Shown: positions 9,441-18,851 of the stretch, piece by piece
Position numbering within the stretch: position 1 is the stretch's first letter
How the letters are laid out: every line of letters starts with the position of its first letter
From: Pseudomonadota bacterium
GTDB lineage: Bacteria > Pseudomonadota > Gammaproteobacteria > Burkholderiales > Rhodocyclaceae
DNA: 39,926 bases
Assembly (NCBI GenBank): GCA_029780075.1
Contig: JAKOZI010000101.1
Span: forward strand, 1-39,926
Direction of reading: 5' to 3'
Program-made: the position numbers and the translations under genes
The notes under the pieces: model-generated
What the model was told of the DNA's origin: nothing
Databases searched by the model: none
Seen by the model: the letters and a program-made list of their open reading frames with translations, nothing else

Positions 9441-10738
9441 TACGATTCTTCCCAATCCAAAATAGAACCCATGATTGCTTCGGCGAGGTCATCGACACTG
9501 ACCCGCTTCTGCTCGTTCGGTTGTTCCCCATTCGCGCGCAGGGCCTTGAGCGTTACCTCGCCGGCTTCTGCCTCGTCGTCGCCGATGATCACGGCAAAAT
9601 TCGCCCCCGAGGCATCGGCCTTCTTCATCTGCGCCTTGAAGCCGCCACCGCCGCAATGGAACAGCACGTCGATCCCCTGATCACGTAGCCCCTCGGCGAC
9701 CCGTACCGCGAGACGCGAAGCAGCGCTGCCCTGATGGACAAGATAGACGTCCACTGCCGCTGCGGTGGTTTCTCCACCAGCCTCGCGAAGCAGCGCCAGC
9801 AACCGCTCGACTCCCATGGCGAAACCGCAGGCCGGAACCGACTTGCCGCCCAGTTGCTGCACCAGGCCATCGTAACGTCCGCCGGCACAGACTGTCCCCT
9901 GCGCTCCCAGCCGATCCGTGACCCACTCGAAAACGGTCAGGTTATAGTAGTCGAGACCACGCACCAGGCGGGGATTGATCTCGAAGGGCTGACCCGCATC
10001 GCGCAGCACCTGTTGCACGCTCTCGAAATGCGCCATCGACTCCGCACCCAGATGGTCGATCAGCTGGGGTGCGTCGCGAATGATCTCCTGCAGCGCCGGG
10101 TTCTTGCTATCGAGAATACGTAGCGGGTTGCTGTGCAAGCGTCTTCTGGCGTCTTCGTCGAGCAGTTCGCCGTGCCGCTCCAAATAACCGATCAACTCGG
10201 AGCGATGGCGCGTCCGCTCGGCCGCCTGACCCAGTGTGTTGATTTGCAGCGCTACGCCGTCGAGGCCGAGGTCGCCCCACAAACGCGCGCTCATCAGGAT
10301 CTGTTCGGCATCAATGTCGGGACCGGCAAAGCCAAGCGCTTCGACGCCGACCTGATGAAACTGGCGATAACGCCCTTTCTGCGGCCGCTCATGCCGGAAC
10401 ATCTGGCCCATATAGTAGAGCCGCTGCGGCTGTTGCGCCACGAGATTGTGCTGGATGGCGGCGCGAACGCAGCCGGCGGTACCCTCGGGACGCAATGTCA
10501 GTGCTTCGCCGTTGAGCGCATCGACAAAGGAGTACATCTCCTTCTCGACAATGTCGGTCACTTCGCCGATGGCACGCTTGAACAGCGGTGTCGGCTCGAC
10601 GATCGGCAGGCGGATCGGGCGGTAACCATAGCTCTTGAGCCACGAGCGGATGGTTTCCTCGAAAAGGTCCCAGAATTCGGCCTCGTCGGGCAGGATATCG
10701 TTCATCCCGCGCACCGACTGGATCTTCGGAGTCATCAT
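9440..10738 (-). CDS. hisS: Histidyl-tRNA synthetase
   Basis: 432-residue class II aminoacyl-tRNA synthetase charging tRNA-His. Recognisable features are the N-terminal [13 protein letters not shown], motif 2 region [16 protein letters not shown], the histidine-specific [13 protein letters not shown] and GGRYDGLV, motif 3 around GFAMGVERL, and the C-terminal anticodon-binding domain. Length is normal. Start ATGATG overlaps the ispG stop (TGATGATG), so the second ATG at 10735 is an equally possible start. It is coupled to ispG upstream and the yfgM-like gene downstream. Confidence 0.98.
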   Translation of the reverse strand: MMTPKIQSVRGMNDILPDEAEFWDLFEETIRSWLKSYGYRPIRLPIVEPTPLFKRAIGEVTDIVEKEMYSFVDALNGEALTLRPEGTAGCVRAAIQHNLVAQQPQRLYYMGQMFRHERPQKGRYRQFHQVGVEALGFAGPDIDAEQILMSARLWGDLGLDGVALQINTLGQAAERTRHRSELIGYLERHGELLDEDARRRLHSNPLRILDSKNPALQEIIRDAPQLIDHLGAESMAHFESVQQVLRDAGQPFEINPRLVRGLDYYNLTVFEWVTDRLGAQGTVCAGGRYDGLVQQLGGKSVPACGFAMGVERLLALLREAGGETTAAAVDVYLVHQGSAASRLAVRVAEGLRDQGIDVLFHCGGGGFKAQMKKADASGANFAVIIGDDEAEAGEVTLKALRANGEQPNEQKRVSVDDLAEAIMGSILDWEES

Positions 10739-11979
10739 CAGCCGGCAAACTTTCTCTGGTAAGTACGCGCCACGTAAGCATCGACGATGGCGGTGAATTC
10801 TTCGGCGATGTGTTCGCCGCGCAGGGTAACCGTCTTGGCGCCATCTTCGAACACCGGTGCGGCCGGAACTTCGCCGGTACCCGGCAGGCTGATGCCGATA
10901 TTGGCATGCTTGCTCTCCCCCGGCCCATTGACGACGCAGCCCATCACCGCCAGCGTCATGTTCTCGACGCCGTCGTAGTCAGCCCGCCACTGCGGCATGC
11001 GCTGACGGACATGTTCCTGGATTGACTGTGCCAGTTCCTGGAAGAAGGTACTGGTCGTGCGTCCACAACCAGGGCAGGCGACAACCATCGGGGTGAAAGC
11101 GCGCAGTCCCATGGTCTGCAACATCTCCTGGGCAACGATAACCTCCTGCGTGCGCTTGCCGCCGGGTTCCGGAGTCAGCGAAACGCGAATGGTATCGCCG
11201 ATGCCTTCCTGCAACAGCACCGCCATTGCCGCGGTCGACGCGACGATGCCTTTCGAGCCCATGCCGGCCTCGGTCAAACCAAGGTGCAAGGGGTAATCAC
11301 AACGGCGGGACAACTCGCGATAGATGGCAATCAGATCCTGCACGCCGGACACCTTGCACGACAGGATGATCCGTTCACCTGGCATGCCCAGGGACTCGGC
11401 GCGGACGGCAGACTCCAGCGCCGAAGCAACCATCGCCTCGCGCATCACCTCGACCGCATCGCGCGGCTCGGGACGACGGGCATTGTCATCCATGATGCGC
11501 GCCAACAAGTCCTGATCCAGACTTCCCCAGTTCACGCCGATGCGCACCGGCTTCTGGTATTGGCAGGCGAGTTCGATCATTTGCGCGAACTGTTCGTCGC
11601 GCTTTCGGCCGTGCCCGACATTACCGGGGTTGATGCGGTACTTGGCGAGCAACTGCGCGCAATCGGGATACGCTGCCAGCAGGCGATGGCCGTTGTAATG
11701 GAAGTCTCCGATCAAGGGAACCGCGACACCCATGCGCTCGAGCTGGGCACAGATCGCCGGCACGGCCGCGGCAGCTTCGGGGGTATTAACGGTAATGCGC
11801 ACCAGTTCCGAACCGGCACGTGCCAGTTCCGCGCACTGTATCGCTGTTCTGACGACGTCGACCGTATCGGTGTTGGTCATCGACTGTACCACCACCGGTG
11901 ACGCGCCGCCGACGGTGACCTGGCCGACCCGTACCGTTCGCGTTTGCCGACGCGGTACCGAATACATCGAATTGCTCAC
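10738..11979 (-). CDS. ispG: 4-hydroxy-3-methylbut-2-enyl diphosphate synthase IspG (GcpE)
   Basis: Iron-sulfur enzyme of the MEP isoprenoid pathway that converts methylerythritol cyclodiphosphate to HMBPP. The N-terminal TIM barrel is clear ([40 protein letters not shown]). The C-terminal cluster domain keeps the cysteine motifs ACPGCGRT and [11 protein letters not shown] prefer the GTG at 11979, where GTGA overlaps the stop of a 9-codon minicistron; ATG 11967 is also plausible. The frame remains open to an ATG at 12030 inside rodZ, but those residues do not look conserved. Essential enzyme; operon with rodZ and hisS. Confidence 0.95.
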   Translation of the reverse strand: MSNSMYSVPRRQTRTVRVGQVTVGGASPVVVQSMTNTDTVDVVRTAIQCAELARAGSELVRITVNTPEAAAAVPAICAQLERMGVAVPLIGDFHYNGHRLLAAYPDCAQLLAKYRINPGNVGHGRKRDEQFAQMIELACQYQKPVRIGVNWGSLDQDLLARIMDDNARRPEPRDAVEVMREAMVASALESAVRAESLGMPGERIILSCKVSGVQDLIAIYRELSRRCDYPLHLGLTEAGMGSKGIVASTAAMAVLLQEGIGDTIRVSLTPEPGGKRTQEVIVAQEMLQTMGLRAFTPMVVACPGCGRTTSTFFQELAQSIQEHVRQRMPQWRADYDGVENMTLAVMGCVVNGPGESKHANIGISLPGTGEVPAAPVFEDGAKTVTLRGEHIAEEFTAIVDAYVARTYQRKFAG

Positions 11980-12005
11980 GGAGTGTGGTCCACCAGTTTG
12001 CTCAT
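11976..12005 (-). CDS. Possible 9-codon minicistron between rodZ and ispG
   Basis: ATG at 12005 overlaps the rodZ stop (ATGA), runs nine codons (MSKLVDHTP) and its TGA overlaps a GTG in the ispG frame (GTGA). The two 4-base overlaps would let ribosomes pass from rodZ to ispG through a tiny cistron. This is what the sequence shows; translation is not demonstrated and chance is possible in so short a stretch. Confidence 0.3.
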   Translation of the reverse strand: MSKLVDHTP

Positions 12006-12928
12006 TCGACAGTGAGCCGCGCCACATCATCCTTGCTGCGTGGTGCGAGCTCTATCGCCCTGCCCCGGTACTCGAGCTTTACGTTCGCTGCATTGCCAAC
12101 CACCAGCGAGAAAGGTGGCTGTCCATCGATTTCCCGCTGGCTACCCGCCGAACCCAGTTCGGCGAAAATCGTTTGCCCGCGCCCATCGCGTACCTCGACC
12201 CATGCCGGCTGCGCAAAGCTCAACTTCAGGCCGCCGCCGGCCGATGCGGCGGAGCCTTCCGCCGGTCGGGTTGGCGCCACCATGTCGGACAGCAGGGTTG
12301 TATGCGGGGTCGCGAGGACCGTCACCGATTCCCCAACGGCAGCCTTGGGCACGGCAACGACTGGCGGCGGCGGTGCCGGCTCCTCGACTGGCGCCTGCGA
12401 GGCGCCGCGGCCGAGCAGGCCGCCGAGTTTGTCCCGCCAGAAATCGGCAGGGACGTAGAAATAGGCGAGCACGGCAAGGCCCAGCAGCAACAGCCCGGCC
12501 AGCGCGGCAAGATAATCGCGGCGTTCAACGCGGCGACCCGCTTGCGGCAAACTGGCACTGGTACCTGCCGAGATCTCGAGGTGCAGCGTCTGCTGCAATT
12601 GCGCGGCATCCAGCCCACGCATCAGCAGATCCGATTCGATATTCAGCAGGCGTGCGTAGTTGCGAACGAAACCCCTGATCATCGTATTGCCGGGCAACGC
12701 TGCCCAGTCCTCGGCTTCGAGGGCTTCCACCTGTCGCGGAGCGAGCTTGAGCGACTGTGCCGCCTCGGCCAGGCTCATGTTCCTGGCCTCGCGGGCAGCG
12801 CGCAGTTGCTGCCCGACGTCAACGGATACGAGCGGCGCTGCCTCGCCGGCCACGCCTTGCGCCGGCGAGATTTCCACGGCCGGGAAGCTCTGTTCCGCTG
12901 GACTGGGGGGTGCGGATGGTTCACTCAT
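12002..12928 (-). CDS. rodZ: RodZ-like cytoskeletal/cell-shape protein
   Basis: 308-residue bitopic inner-membrane protein. Residues about 36-108 are a Cro-like helix-turn-helix of the HTH_25 type ([35 protein letters not shown]) that in RodZ binds MreB. A basic stretch (GRRVERRD) precedes one transmembrane segment at about 140-160. A Pro-rich periplasmic linker leads to a C-terminal DUF4115 domain ([18 protein letters not shown]). ATG overlaps the pilF stop by four bases. The position between pilF and ispG is the classical one. It links the MreB elongation machinery to the envelope. Confidence 0.94.
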   Translation of the reverse strand: MSEPSAPPSPAEQSFPAVEISPAQGVAGEAAPLVSVDVGQQLRAAREARNMSLAEAAQSLKLAPRQVEALEAEDWAALPGNTMIRGFVRNYARLLNIESDLLMRGLDAAQLQQTLHLEISAGTSASLPQAGRRVERRDYLAALAGLLLLGLAVLAYFYVPADFWRDKLGGLLGRGASQAPVEEPAPPPPVVAVPKAAVGESVTVLATPHTTLLSDMVAPTRPAEGSAASAGGGLKLSFAQPAWVEVRDGRGQTIFAELGSAGSQREIDGQPPFSLVVGNAANVKLEYRGRAIELAPRSKDDVARLTVE

Positions 12929-13728
12929 TCGTAGTTGCCTCTGAGCAGTTCCTGGGTCTCTGGCGAGAGTGGGAATTTGCGCCGCAACTGGCTGCCGTAG
13001 CGTGCCTCGGCGACCCGCTCACCAAGCCGGCGCTCGACCCGTACCCCGAGCCACAACGCCTCGGCGCTGGGCTCGGTCTTGCGCAGCAACTCCGAGAGTT
13101 GCTGCTTCGCCAGTTCGATGTAACCGCGTCGATAGTTGATGCCGGCCATTTGCAACAAGGCCTGCGGATTATCCGGAGCGATCCGCAGACTGTGCTGGAC
13201 AAAATTCTCCGCTGCAGCAAAATCGCCGATTTTGACGTAACAGGCACCGGCATTCAGATAGGCGCGTTCCGGAGTCTCATACAGCGGGTTCCTGATAGCG
13301 CGCTGAAAAAAAGTGATCGCTTCCTTTTCTCGCCCCACCTGGCACAGGAACCAGCCATAGTTATTGTTGATCTCGGGGTCGTTGCCGTCAATACTCAGTG
13401 CGCGCTGAAAATCCTGGTCCGCGAGTTGCATCTCGCGCACATGGAAACCTGCCAATCCACGTGTCGCATAGGCCTTGGCATAGTCCGGGTCGATCACGAT
13501 GGCCATGGTCAGCTCTTCGAGGGCTACGGCAAGATTGCCATTCTGCAGGTAAAGCGCACCGAGCTCCGTGTGCAGTTTGGCGCGTGTGCGGGGATCCCGA
13601 GGTTTGGTCGGCGTACGCGAGTCGGCGGCTTCTTCGGAAGCCTTCTGGGTGCTCGACGAAGACACCGTTCCCGATGAGCAGGCGCCAAGGCACAGGCAGA
13701 CGAGAATCCCGGGCAGCAGCCGCCTCAT
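12925..13728 (-). CDS. pilF: Type IV pilus biogenesis/stability lipoprotein PilF (PilW), TPR protein
   Basis: 267-residue outer-membrane lipoprotein acting as pilotin for the PilQ secretin. The signal peptide ends in the lipobox LGAC. The mature part carries consecutive TPR motifs ([72 protein letters not shown]). I chose ATG 13728 because it overlaps the rlmN stop (ATGA); a GTG two codons earlier is the only in-frame alternative. Located between rlmN and rodZ as in most gamma- and betaproteobacteria. No other pilus genes are in the window. Confidence 0.93.
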   Translation of the reverse strand: MRRLLPGILVCLCLGACSSGTVSSSSTQKASEEAADSRTPTKPRDPRTRAKLHTELGALYLQNGNLAVALEELTMAIVIDPDYAKAYATRGLAGFHVREMQLADQDFQRALSIDGNDPEINNNYGWFLCQVGREKEAITFFQRAIRNPLYETPERAYLNAGACYVKIGDFAAAENFVQHSLRIAPDNPQALLQMAGINYRRGYIELAKQQLSELLRKTEPSAEALWLGVRVERRLGERVAEARYGSQLRRKFPLSPETQELLRGNYE

Positions 13729-14837
13729 GTGCACAGATCCACTCGATCGAGACGCAGGATCTGCTGGCCGGTACGCCTAGTTCGGTCGAAAACCCGTCCC
13801 GCCAACTGCCCACAAGCGGCGTCGATATCGTCGCCACGCGTCTTGCGCGTGGTGGTCACTACCCCGGCCTCGATCAGAATCTCTGCGAAACGGCGAATGC
13901 GCGCGGCCGGCGAGCGCCGGTAGGCTGAACCGGGGAAGGGATTGAATGGGATCAGGTTGAACTTGCAGGGTACCCCGCACGTCAGGGCCAGCAGCTCCCG
14001 TGCCTGAGCATCGGTGTCGTTCACCCCGTCGAGCATCACGTATTCGAAGGTCACGAAGTCGCGTGGCGCCTTCTCAAGGTAGCGCTGGCAGGCCCCCAGC
14101 AACGCGCGCAAGGGATATTTCCGGTTGATCGGCACCAGTTCATCGCGCAGACGGTCATTCGGTGCATGCAGTGAAACCGCCAGCGCTACCGGACACTCGT
14201 CGCGCAGACGATCCATCGCCGGCACCAGGCCCGAGGTCGATACCGTCACCCGGCGACGCGACAGACCATAGGCATTGTCGTCAAGCAGTACGCGCAGGGC
14301 GGTTACGGTATGCTCAAGGTTCGCCAGCGGTTCGCCCATGCCCATCAGCACGACATTGCTGATCACCCGCTCGTCCTGCACATCCTGCCCGGCGTCGGCA
14401 GCCAGGGCCTGCCGCACCTGCCAGAGCTGGCCGACAATCTCGGCCACTGTCAGATTGCGGTTGAAACCCTGCTTGCCGGTAGAGCAGAATGAGCATTCAA
14501 GGGCACAACCCGCTTGCGTCGAAATGCAGAGCGTCCCCCGTTCCTCTTCGGGAATGAAGACCGACTCGACGGCGTTACCGCCGCCGACATCGAAAAGGAA
14601 TTTGCGCGTACCATCGTCCGCGACGCGGTCAGAGATCACCGCCGGCGGCGAAACCACAGCGATGCCCTTGAGCTTCCCACGCAGGCTCTTGGCGATGTCG
14701 GTCATCGCATCGAAATCATTCTGCCCACAACGATGCAACCAGCGCAGCACCTGCGTAGCGCGAAAAGCCTTCTCCCCGTGTTCGGCGAAGAAGGCCATCA
14801 GGCCGGTGCTATCGAGATCAAGCAGATTTACCATCAT
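13725..14837 (-). CDS. rlmN: Dual-specificity 23S rRNA/tRNA adenine-C2 methyltransferase RlmN
   Basis: 370-residue radical-SAM methylase that methylates C2 of A2503 in 23S rRNA and A37 in several tRNAs. The radical-SAM cysteines are in [11 protein letters not shown] (CxxxCxxC); other family marks are [41 protein letters not shown] and [15 protein letters not shown]. It also keeps a C-terminal Cys in AACGQLAG, consistent with the methyl-carrying cysteine. First gene of the coupled rlmN-pilF-rodZ-ispG-hisS-yfgM-bamB-der operon; about 130 bases separate it from ndk. Confidence 0.97.
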   Translation of the reverse strand: MMVNLLDLDSTGLMAFFAEHGEKAFRATQVLRWLHRCGQNDFDAMTDIAKSLRGKLKGIAVVSPPAVISDRVADDGTRKFLFDVGGGNAVESVFIPEEERGTLCISTQAGCALECSFCSTGKQGFNRNLTVAEIVGQLWQVRQALAADAGQDVQDERVISNVVLMGMGEPLANLEHTVTALRVLLDDNAYGLSRRRVTVSTSGLVPAMDRLRDECPVALAVSLHAPNDRLRDELVPINRKYPLRALLGACQRYLEKAPRDFVTFEYVMLDGVNDTDAQARELLALTCGVPCKFNLIPFNPFPGSAYRRSPAARIRRFAEILIEAGVVTTTRKTRGDDIDAACGQLAGRVFDRTRRTGQQILRLDRVDLCT

Positions 14838-14969
14838 CGAGGCATGTCAGGGTAGCAGTCGCCGACGCGACCCTCGCGCCGACGCTCGCGCGCACGCGCG
14901 AAGAGGGCCGGCGACAAAAGAGGGGGTATGCCCCATGGCGCTTGCAACGGCCGTCGATATTGATTCGGG

Positions 14970-15398
14970 CTAGCGTCCCGAATAAACGCTCATCGCCGGA
15001 AAGAAAAAGGCGATTTCAACTTTCGCCGTATCTTCGCCGTCGGAGCCATGCACGGCATTGGCGTCGATCGACTCGGCGAAGTCCGCACGAATGGTTCCCG
15101 GCTCGGCCTTCTTCGGATCGGTGGCGCCCATCAACTCGCGGTTCTTGGCAATCGCGCTCTCACCTTCGAGAACCTGGATCATCACCGGGCCAGAAATCAT
15201 GAACGAAACCAGATCGTTGAAGAAGGGACGCTGGCGATGCACGGCGTAGAACGCCCCGGCTTCCTGCGGCGACAACCAGGCCATCCTGGAAGCGATCACT
15301 TTCAGGCCATTCGACTCGAAACGAGAGTAGATCTTGCCGATCACGTTTTTGGCAACCGCGTCAGGCTTGATGATGGAAAGGGTGCGTTCGATGGCCAT
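14970..15398 (-). CDS. ndk: Nucleoside diphosphate kinase
   Basis: 142-residue cytoplasmic enzyme equalising NTP pools by phosphate transfer through a phosphohistidine. The active site is NAVHGSD with H117; the N-terminal [12 protein letters not shown] and [10 protein letters not shown] are also diagnostic. Length is exactly typical. GGAGA lies seven bases before the ATG, and a perfect TATAAT -10 element lies about 70 bases upstream. A 7-bp inverted repeat (attcggg/cccgaat, 14963-14983) spans the stop codon, without a T-run. ndk followed by rlmN is the normal order. Confidence 0.98.
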   Translation of the reverse strand: MAIERTLSIIKPDAVAKNVIGKIYSRFESNGLKVIASRMAWLSPQEAGAFYAVHRQRPFFNDLVSFMISGPVMIQVLEGESAIAKNRELMGATDPKKAEPGTIRADFAESIDANAVHGSDGEDTAKVEIAFFFPAMSVYSGR

Positions 15399-15468
15399 GA
15401 GCTATTCTCCAAAGGCAGGTAGACAGGAAAAACAACGACAAATCAAATTGCTAGACACACAACCTTAA

Positions 15469-15474
15469 ATTATA
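15469..15474 (-). promoter_or_regulatory. -10 promoter element (TATAAT) of ndk
   Basis: On the minus strand the perfect sigma70 hexamer TATAAT sits about 70 bases before the ndk ATG, in an AT-rich pocket that contrasts with the GC-rich surroundings. No good -35 is present: GGCATT is the best match at 17 bases spacing. The predicted leader is about 60 bases with GGAGA before the start codon. Confidence 0.55.
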
Positions 15475-15514
15475 CCAAGACTCGGGCACGAATGCCGACC
15501 TGGATGCCAAAATG

Positions 15515-15551
15515 CATGGCGCGCGTACGGGTTTCCCGTACGCGCGCCATG
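15515..15551 (-). terminator. 17-bp perfect hairpin, probable terminator of the TRAP operon
   Basis: Arms 15515-15531 and 15535-15551 (catggcgcgcgtacggg and its complement) pair perfectly around a 3-base TTT loop. The hairpin lies 28 bases after the dctM stop on the minus strand and is followed there by CATTTTGG, a short T-run. Position and stability suit an intrinsic terminator that also insulates ndk; the weak T-run leaves some doubt. Confidence 0.65.
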
Positions 15552-15578
15552 GTCAGGCATCAAACCACCGGCTGTCGG

Positions 15579-16862
15579 CTACATCATGCCGAGCGTCCTC
15601 GGCAGCCAGGTCGAGATGATCGGTACGTAGGTCACCACGACCAGGAAGGCGAGCATCGACAGCAGCCACGGCCAGACCGCGATGGTGAGTTCGGTAATCC
15701 CCATCTTGGTAATACCCGAGGCGACGTACAGGTTGAGGCCGACCGGCGGATGGCACATGCCGACTTCCATGTTCACCACCATCAGGATGCCGAAGTGCAC
15801 CGGGTCAATTCCGAGTTTCATCGCCACCGGGAAGAGGATCGGCGCAAAGATCAGCACGATCGACGACGGTTCCATGAAGTTGCCGGCCAGCAGGAGGATG
15901 ACGTTCACCGCCAGCAGGAAGGCGATCATGCCCAGACCATGGCCCAGCATCCAGTCGGCCAGCGCCTGCGGGATGTTCTCGTTGGTCATGATGAACGAGA
16001 ACAGCACGGCGTTGGTGATGATATACAGCAGCATCGCCGACATGTTGGCCGAGTTCAGCAGCACCCGTGCCACATCCTTCATCGACAGGTCCTTGTACAC
16101 GAAGACGGCGACGAAGAAGGCGTAAACCGCGCTCATCGCCGCCGCCTCGGTCGGTGTGAACATGCCGCTGTAGATGCCACCCATGACCACCACGATCAGC
16201 AGCAGGCCCCACACCGATTCCCGGAAAGCGGTCCAGCGCTCGCCCAAAGTCGCTTTCTTCATGCGTGGGTAATCGAACTTCCTGGCCCGATACCAGGTCA
16301 CGCCGCCGAGCACGCAAGCCAGACCGATGCCGGGAATCACTCCGGCCATGAACAGTGCGCCGACCGAGGTATTGGTCGCCACCGAATACATGACCATCAC
16401 GATCGACGGCGGGATCAGGATGCCGAGCGCGCCCGAGGTGGTGATGACGCCGGCCCCGAAACGATTCGGGAATCCGGCCTTGAGCATCGCCGGCATCAGG
16501 ATCGATCCGATCGCCACCACCGTCGCCGGTGAAGAACCCGAGACTGCGGCGAACAGCGCACAGGCGAGCACGCCGGCGAGACCCAGACCACCGTACCAGT
16601 GCCCGACCATACTGGTGGCGAACTTGATCATTCGTCGCGCCACCCCGCCGTGCGTCAGGAAATTGCCGGCGAGAATGAAGAACGGAATGGCCATGATCTC
16701 GAACTTCTCGATGCCGGTGAACAGCTTCAGGGCCACCGATTCGAGTGGCACCTGCGTAAACATGAAGAGGAAACTGAGAACGGTCAGACCGAGCGAGATC
16801 GAGATCGGCATACCGGTCAGCATGAGGCACATCAACAGGATGAAAATGATTGCGGCGTTCAT
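15579..16862 (-). CDS. dctM: TRAP transporter large permease DctM
   Basis: 427-residue inner-membrane protein with about 12 hydrophobic segments, the sodium-driven translocation subunit of a tripartite TRAP transporter. Family marks are the N-terminal ILLMCLMLTGMPISISLG, IPFFILAGNFLTHGGVARR, AAVSGSSPATVVAIGSI, GILIPPSIVMVMY and FMEPSSIVLIFAPI. Its ATG shares a base with the dctQ stop (TAATG), so DctQ and DctM are translationally coupled. With the adjacent DctS/DctR-type regulators the substrate is probably a C4-dicarboxylate (succinate, malate, fumarate); the substrate is inference. Confidence 0.95.
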   Translation of the reverse strand: MNAAIIFILLMCLMLTGMPISISLGLTVLSFLFMFTQVPLESVALKLFTGIEKFEIMAIPFFILAGNFLTHGGVARRMIKFATSMVGHWYGGLGLAGVLACALFAAVSGSSPATVVAIGSILMPAMLKAGFPNRFGAGVITTSGALGILIPPSIVMVMYSVATNTSVGALFMAGVIPGIGLACVLGGVTWYRARKFDYPRMKKATLGERWTAFRESVWGLLLIVVVMGGIYSGMFTPTEAAAMSAVYAFFVAVFVYKDLSMKDVARVLLNSANMSAMLLYIITNAVLFSFIMTNENIPQALADWMLGHGLGMIAFLLAVNVILLLAGNFMEPSSIVLIFAPILFPVAMKLGIDPVHFGILMVVNMEVGMCHPPVGLNLYVASGITKMGITELTIAVWPWLLSMLAFLVVVTYVPIISTWLPRTLGMM

Positions 16863-17563
16863 TATTTTTTGCCTCCTTGACCCGATTGATCTTCCGGATG
16901 ACGTCTCTTGTAGGTCAGGTCATGTGGATGCAGGTTGTCCTCCATTTCAAAGGCGTTGATCTCCTCGGCAATGGTTGCCTCGTCGATACCATCGACATGA
17001 CCGTGGTCGTGGTGCGGCAACTCACCGGTTCTGATGAAGCTCGCCGTGACTTGCAGGAAGCGGAAGCACATCAGGCTCGATCCGAGCGGAATCGCGCTAT
17101 AGACAATCCAGGTTGGCCACTCGAGATCGGGCGTCGTCGGACCTTCGGGAACATCGACCAGCTCCCAGCCCATGAAGGTGTAGAAGGCATAGTGAAAGCC
17201 GTTTTCCCAGACGAAGTGGGCGCCAAGCGTGCCGACAATGCCGGTAAACAGAGCGCCGGAGAGCAGGCCGATGACCACGAATTTGGCGCGCGTGCGGCCT
17301 GACATCCGGTTGATCAGCACGTCCACACCAACGTGGATGCCCGTGCGCACGCCGTAAGCGGCACCAAACTTGGCCATCCAGACGAACATGATGATGCACA
17401 ATTCCTGCGTCCACCCGAAGTTCAGCGACAACAGCCAGTCCTGAAAACCGGGGATCGACAGTCCCGACAAATAGCGATGCGCCACCGACACGAAGATGAT
17501 CGTCGTCGCCGCCGCCATGAGGAAGGTAATCAGCCACTCCTCAAGATGATCCAGTATCTTCAT
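16862..17563 (-). CDS. dctQ: TRAP transporter small permease DctQ
   Basis: 233-residue four-helix membrane subunit of the TRAP transporter. Hydrophobic segments start at LITFLMAAATTIIFVSVA, then LCIIMFVWMAKFGAAYG, VVIGLLSGALFTGIVG and a last one near WIVYSAIPLGSSLMCF; the GVRTGIHVGVDVLI stretch is typical. A strong GGGGGAG precedes the start. It is longer than the usual 160-200 residues: after the last helix come about 50 charged residues rich in His and acidic residues (HHDHGHVDG). That tail is unusual and of unknown role. It overlaps dctM by one base and lies downstream of the dctP terminator. Confidence 0.92.
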   Translation of the reverse strand: MKILDHLEEWLITFLMAAATTIIFVSVAHRYLSGLSIPGFQDWLLSLNFGWTQELCIIMFVWMAKFGAAYGVRTGIHVGVDVLINRMSGRTRAKFVVIGLLSGALFTGIVGTLGAHFVWENGFHYAFYTFMGWELVDVPEGPTTPDLEWPTWIVYSAIPLGSSLMCFRFLQVTASFIRTGELPHHDHGHVDGIDEATIAEEINAFEMEDNLHPHDLTYKRRHPEDQSGQGGKK

Positions 17564-17587
17564 TTGGAAAACTCCCCCGCCTGCCTG

Positions 17588-17623
17588 AAAAAAAGCCCGT
17601 CGGGTTCAGGCATCCCAACGGGC
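17588..17623 (-). terminator. Intrinsic terminator/attenuator between dctP and dctQ
   Basis: On the minus strand GCCCGTTGGG pairs with CCCGACGGGC (10-bp stem with one G-U pair, 9-base loop) and is followed directly by seven T (17588-17594). It lies about 20 bases after the dctP stop and upstream of the dctQ ribosome binding site. Partial termination here would give high DctP and lower DctQM, the ratio a TRAP system needs. Confidence 0.85.
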
Positions 17624-17645
17624 CAATTTCTTCGCTTCTCCGTGC

Positions 17646-18659
17646 TCAGAGCTTGTTCGGGTCGAATCCGGTCTCTTTGTAAACCGACTGCAGCAGATCC
17701 TTGCCGATGCGTGACTCCATCTTCACATGCACCGGGGCCAGGACCTTCTTGAAGGCCATCTTCTCTTCGGCGGTTGGCACATAGACCTGGGTCTTGCCGG
17801 TCTTCTTGACCGCTTCGAGGTCCTTGTCGTTCTGCTCCTTGGCGATCTTGTTGGCGTACGTGGTCGATTCCTTCATCGCCACTTCCAGTTGGCTACGCAC
17901 GTCGGCCGGCAGACCCTCCCAGAACTTCTTGTTGACGATCACGGCATAACCCAGATACCCATGTTCGGTGAGTGTCAGATATTTCTGCACCTCAAACATC
18001 TTCTGCGTATAAAGGTTCGAAATCGGGTTTTCGGTACCATCGACCACGCCGGTCTGCAGGGCCTGGTAAACCTCGGAGAAAGCCATCACCTGCGGCAGCG
18101 CGCTGAGCGCCCGGATCTCTTCTTCCAGGACCTTCGACGACTGAATGCGGAGCTTCTTGCCCTTCAGGTCACCCGGTACCTTGATCGGCGTGTTCGCTGA
18201 AAACGACTTGAAGCCGTTGTCCCAGAACGCCAGACCGGTTACTCCCTTGGGTTCGAGCTTCTTGAGCAGGCTCTGCCCGAGTGGGCCCTGCGTCACCTTG
18301 TGCAGTTCCGCGTAGTTGTCGAAGATGTACGGCAGATCGAAGAGTTCGAATTCCTTGACGCCGAGCGGGCCGAACTTGGCCAACGACGGCGCAAGCATCT
18401 GGACGGCGCCGAGTTGCAGCGCTTCCATTTCTTCCTTGTCCTTGTACAGGGTCGAATTGGCGTACACCTCGACCTTGGCCTTGCCCTTGGTCAGTTCACC
18501 GGCGCGCTTGGCAAAAAATTCGGCGGCCAGACCCTTGGGCGTGTCATGCGCCACGACATGACTGAACTTGATGACGATCGGCTGTTGCGCGAAAGCGCTG
18601 AGGGGCACGGCGGACAGGGTGCAGGCGACCACACCGAACAGCAGTTTGGATAACTTCAT
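17646..18659 (-). CDS. dctP: TRAP transporter substrate-binding protein DctP
   Basis: 337-residue periplasmic solute-binding protein. The signal peptide MKLSKLLFGVVACTLSAVPL ends at SAFA before QQP. Mature sequence starts IVIKFSHVVAHDTPKG and shows family marks FFAKRAGELTKGKAKVEVY, LYKDKEEMEALQLG, KSFSANTPIKVPGDLKGKKLRIQ and GVVDGTENPISNLYTQKM, including the conserved Arg (KLRIQSS) that binds the substrate carboxylate. ATG 18659 is chosen for its strong GGAGGAG at five bases and the signal peptide; the longer open frame to 18917 runs through the promoter region. First gene of dctPQM, divergent from the kinase gene. C4-dicarboxylate specificity is inferred from context. Confidence 0.95.
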   Translation of the reverse strand: MKLSKLLFGVVACTLSAVPLSAFAQQPIVIKFSHVVAHDTPKGLAAEFFAKRAGELTKGKAKVEVYANSTLYKDKEEMEALQLGAVQMLAPSLAKFGPLGVKEFELFDLPYIFDNYAELHKVTQGPLGQSLLKKLEPKGVTGLAFWDNGFKSFSANTPIKVPGDLKGKKLRIQSSKVLEEEIRALSALPQVMAFSEVYQALQTGVVDGTENPISNLYTQKMFEVQKYLTLTEHGYLGYAVIVNKKFWEGLPADVRSQLEVAMKESTTYANKIAKEQNDKDLEAVKKTGKTQVYVPTAEEKMAFKKVLAPVHVKMESRIGKDLLQSVYKETGFDPNKL

Positions 18660-18851
18660 TTTGTCTCCTCCAGGGGTACTTTGTTTGAAATTGGGCGATG
18701 CCCGTCTTGCGGAAGCCAATATCACAAAAAAAACCTGCCGCGCATATTGTGGAAATCCGCAGGTGCGCAGGGAAGCTGATCGCCATTCTCCCTTACGGCG
18801 GTTGACACCCCACTGCCTGCTCGCCGGGGAACTTCGGTAAGATGCACGACG
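18660..18851. promoter_or_regulatory. Divergent control region between dctP and the dctS-like kinase, with inverted repeat
   Basis: 192 bases between divergent starts. An inverted repeat acctgc...gcaggt (18733-18738 and 18759-18764, 20-base spacer) lies near the middle beside an A-run and is a candidate binding site for the adjacent response regulator. I found no convincing sigma54 (GG-N10-GC) or sigma70 promoter pair. Confidence 0.35.

Noticed and set aside
14963-14983. Terminator at the ndk stop codon
   Set aside because: A 7-bp inverted repeat exists but there is no T-run after it, so it is mentioned only in the ndk entry.
15492-16532. 346-codon His/Arg/Asp-rich open frame on the plus strand
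   Set aside because: Antisense to dctM; the His-rich composition is the complement of membrane-protein codons.
18660-18851. sigma54 promoter upstream of dctP
   Set aside because: No GG-N10-GC pair in a proper context was found, and the regulator is FixJ-type rather than a sigma54 activator.
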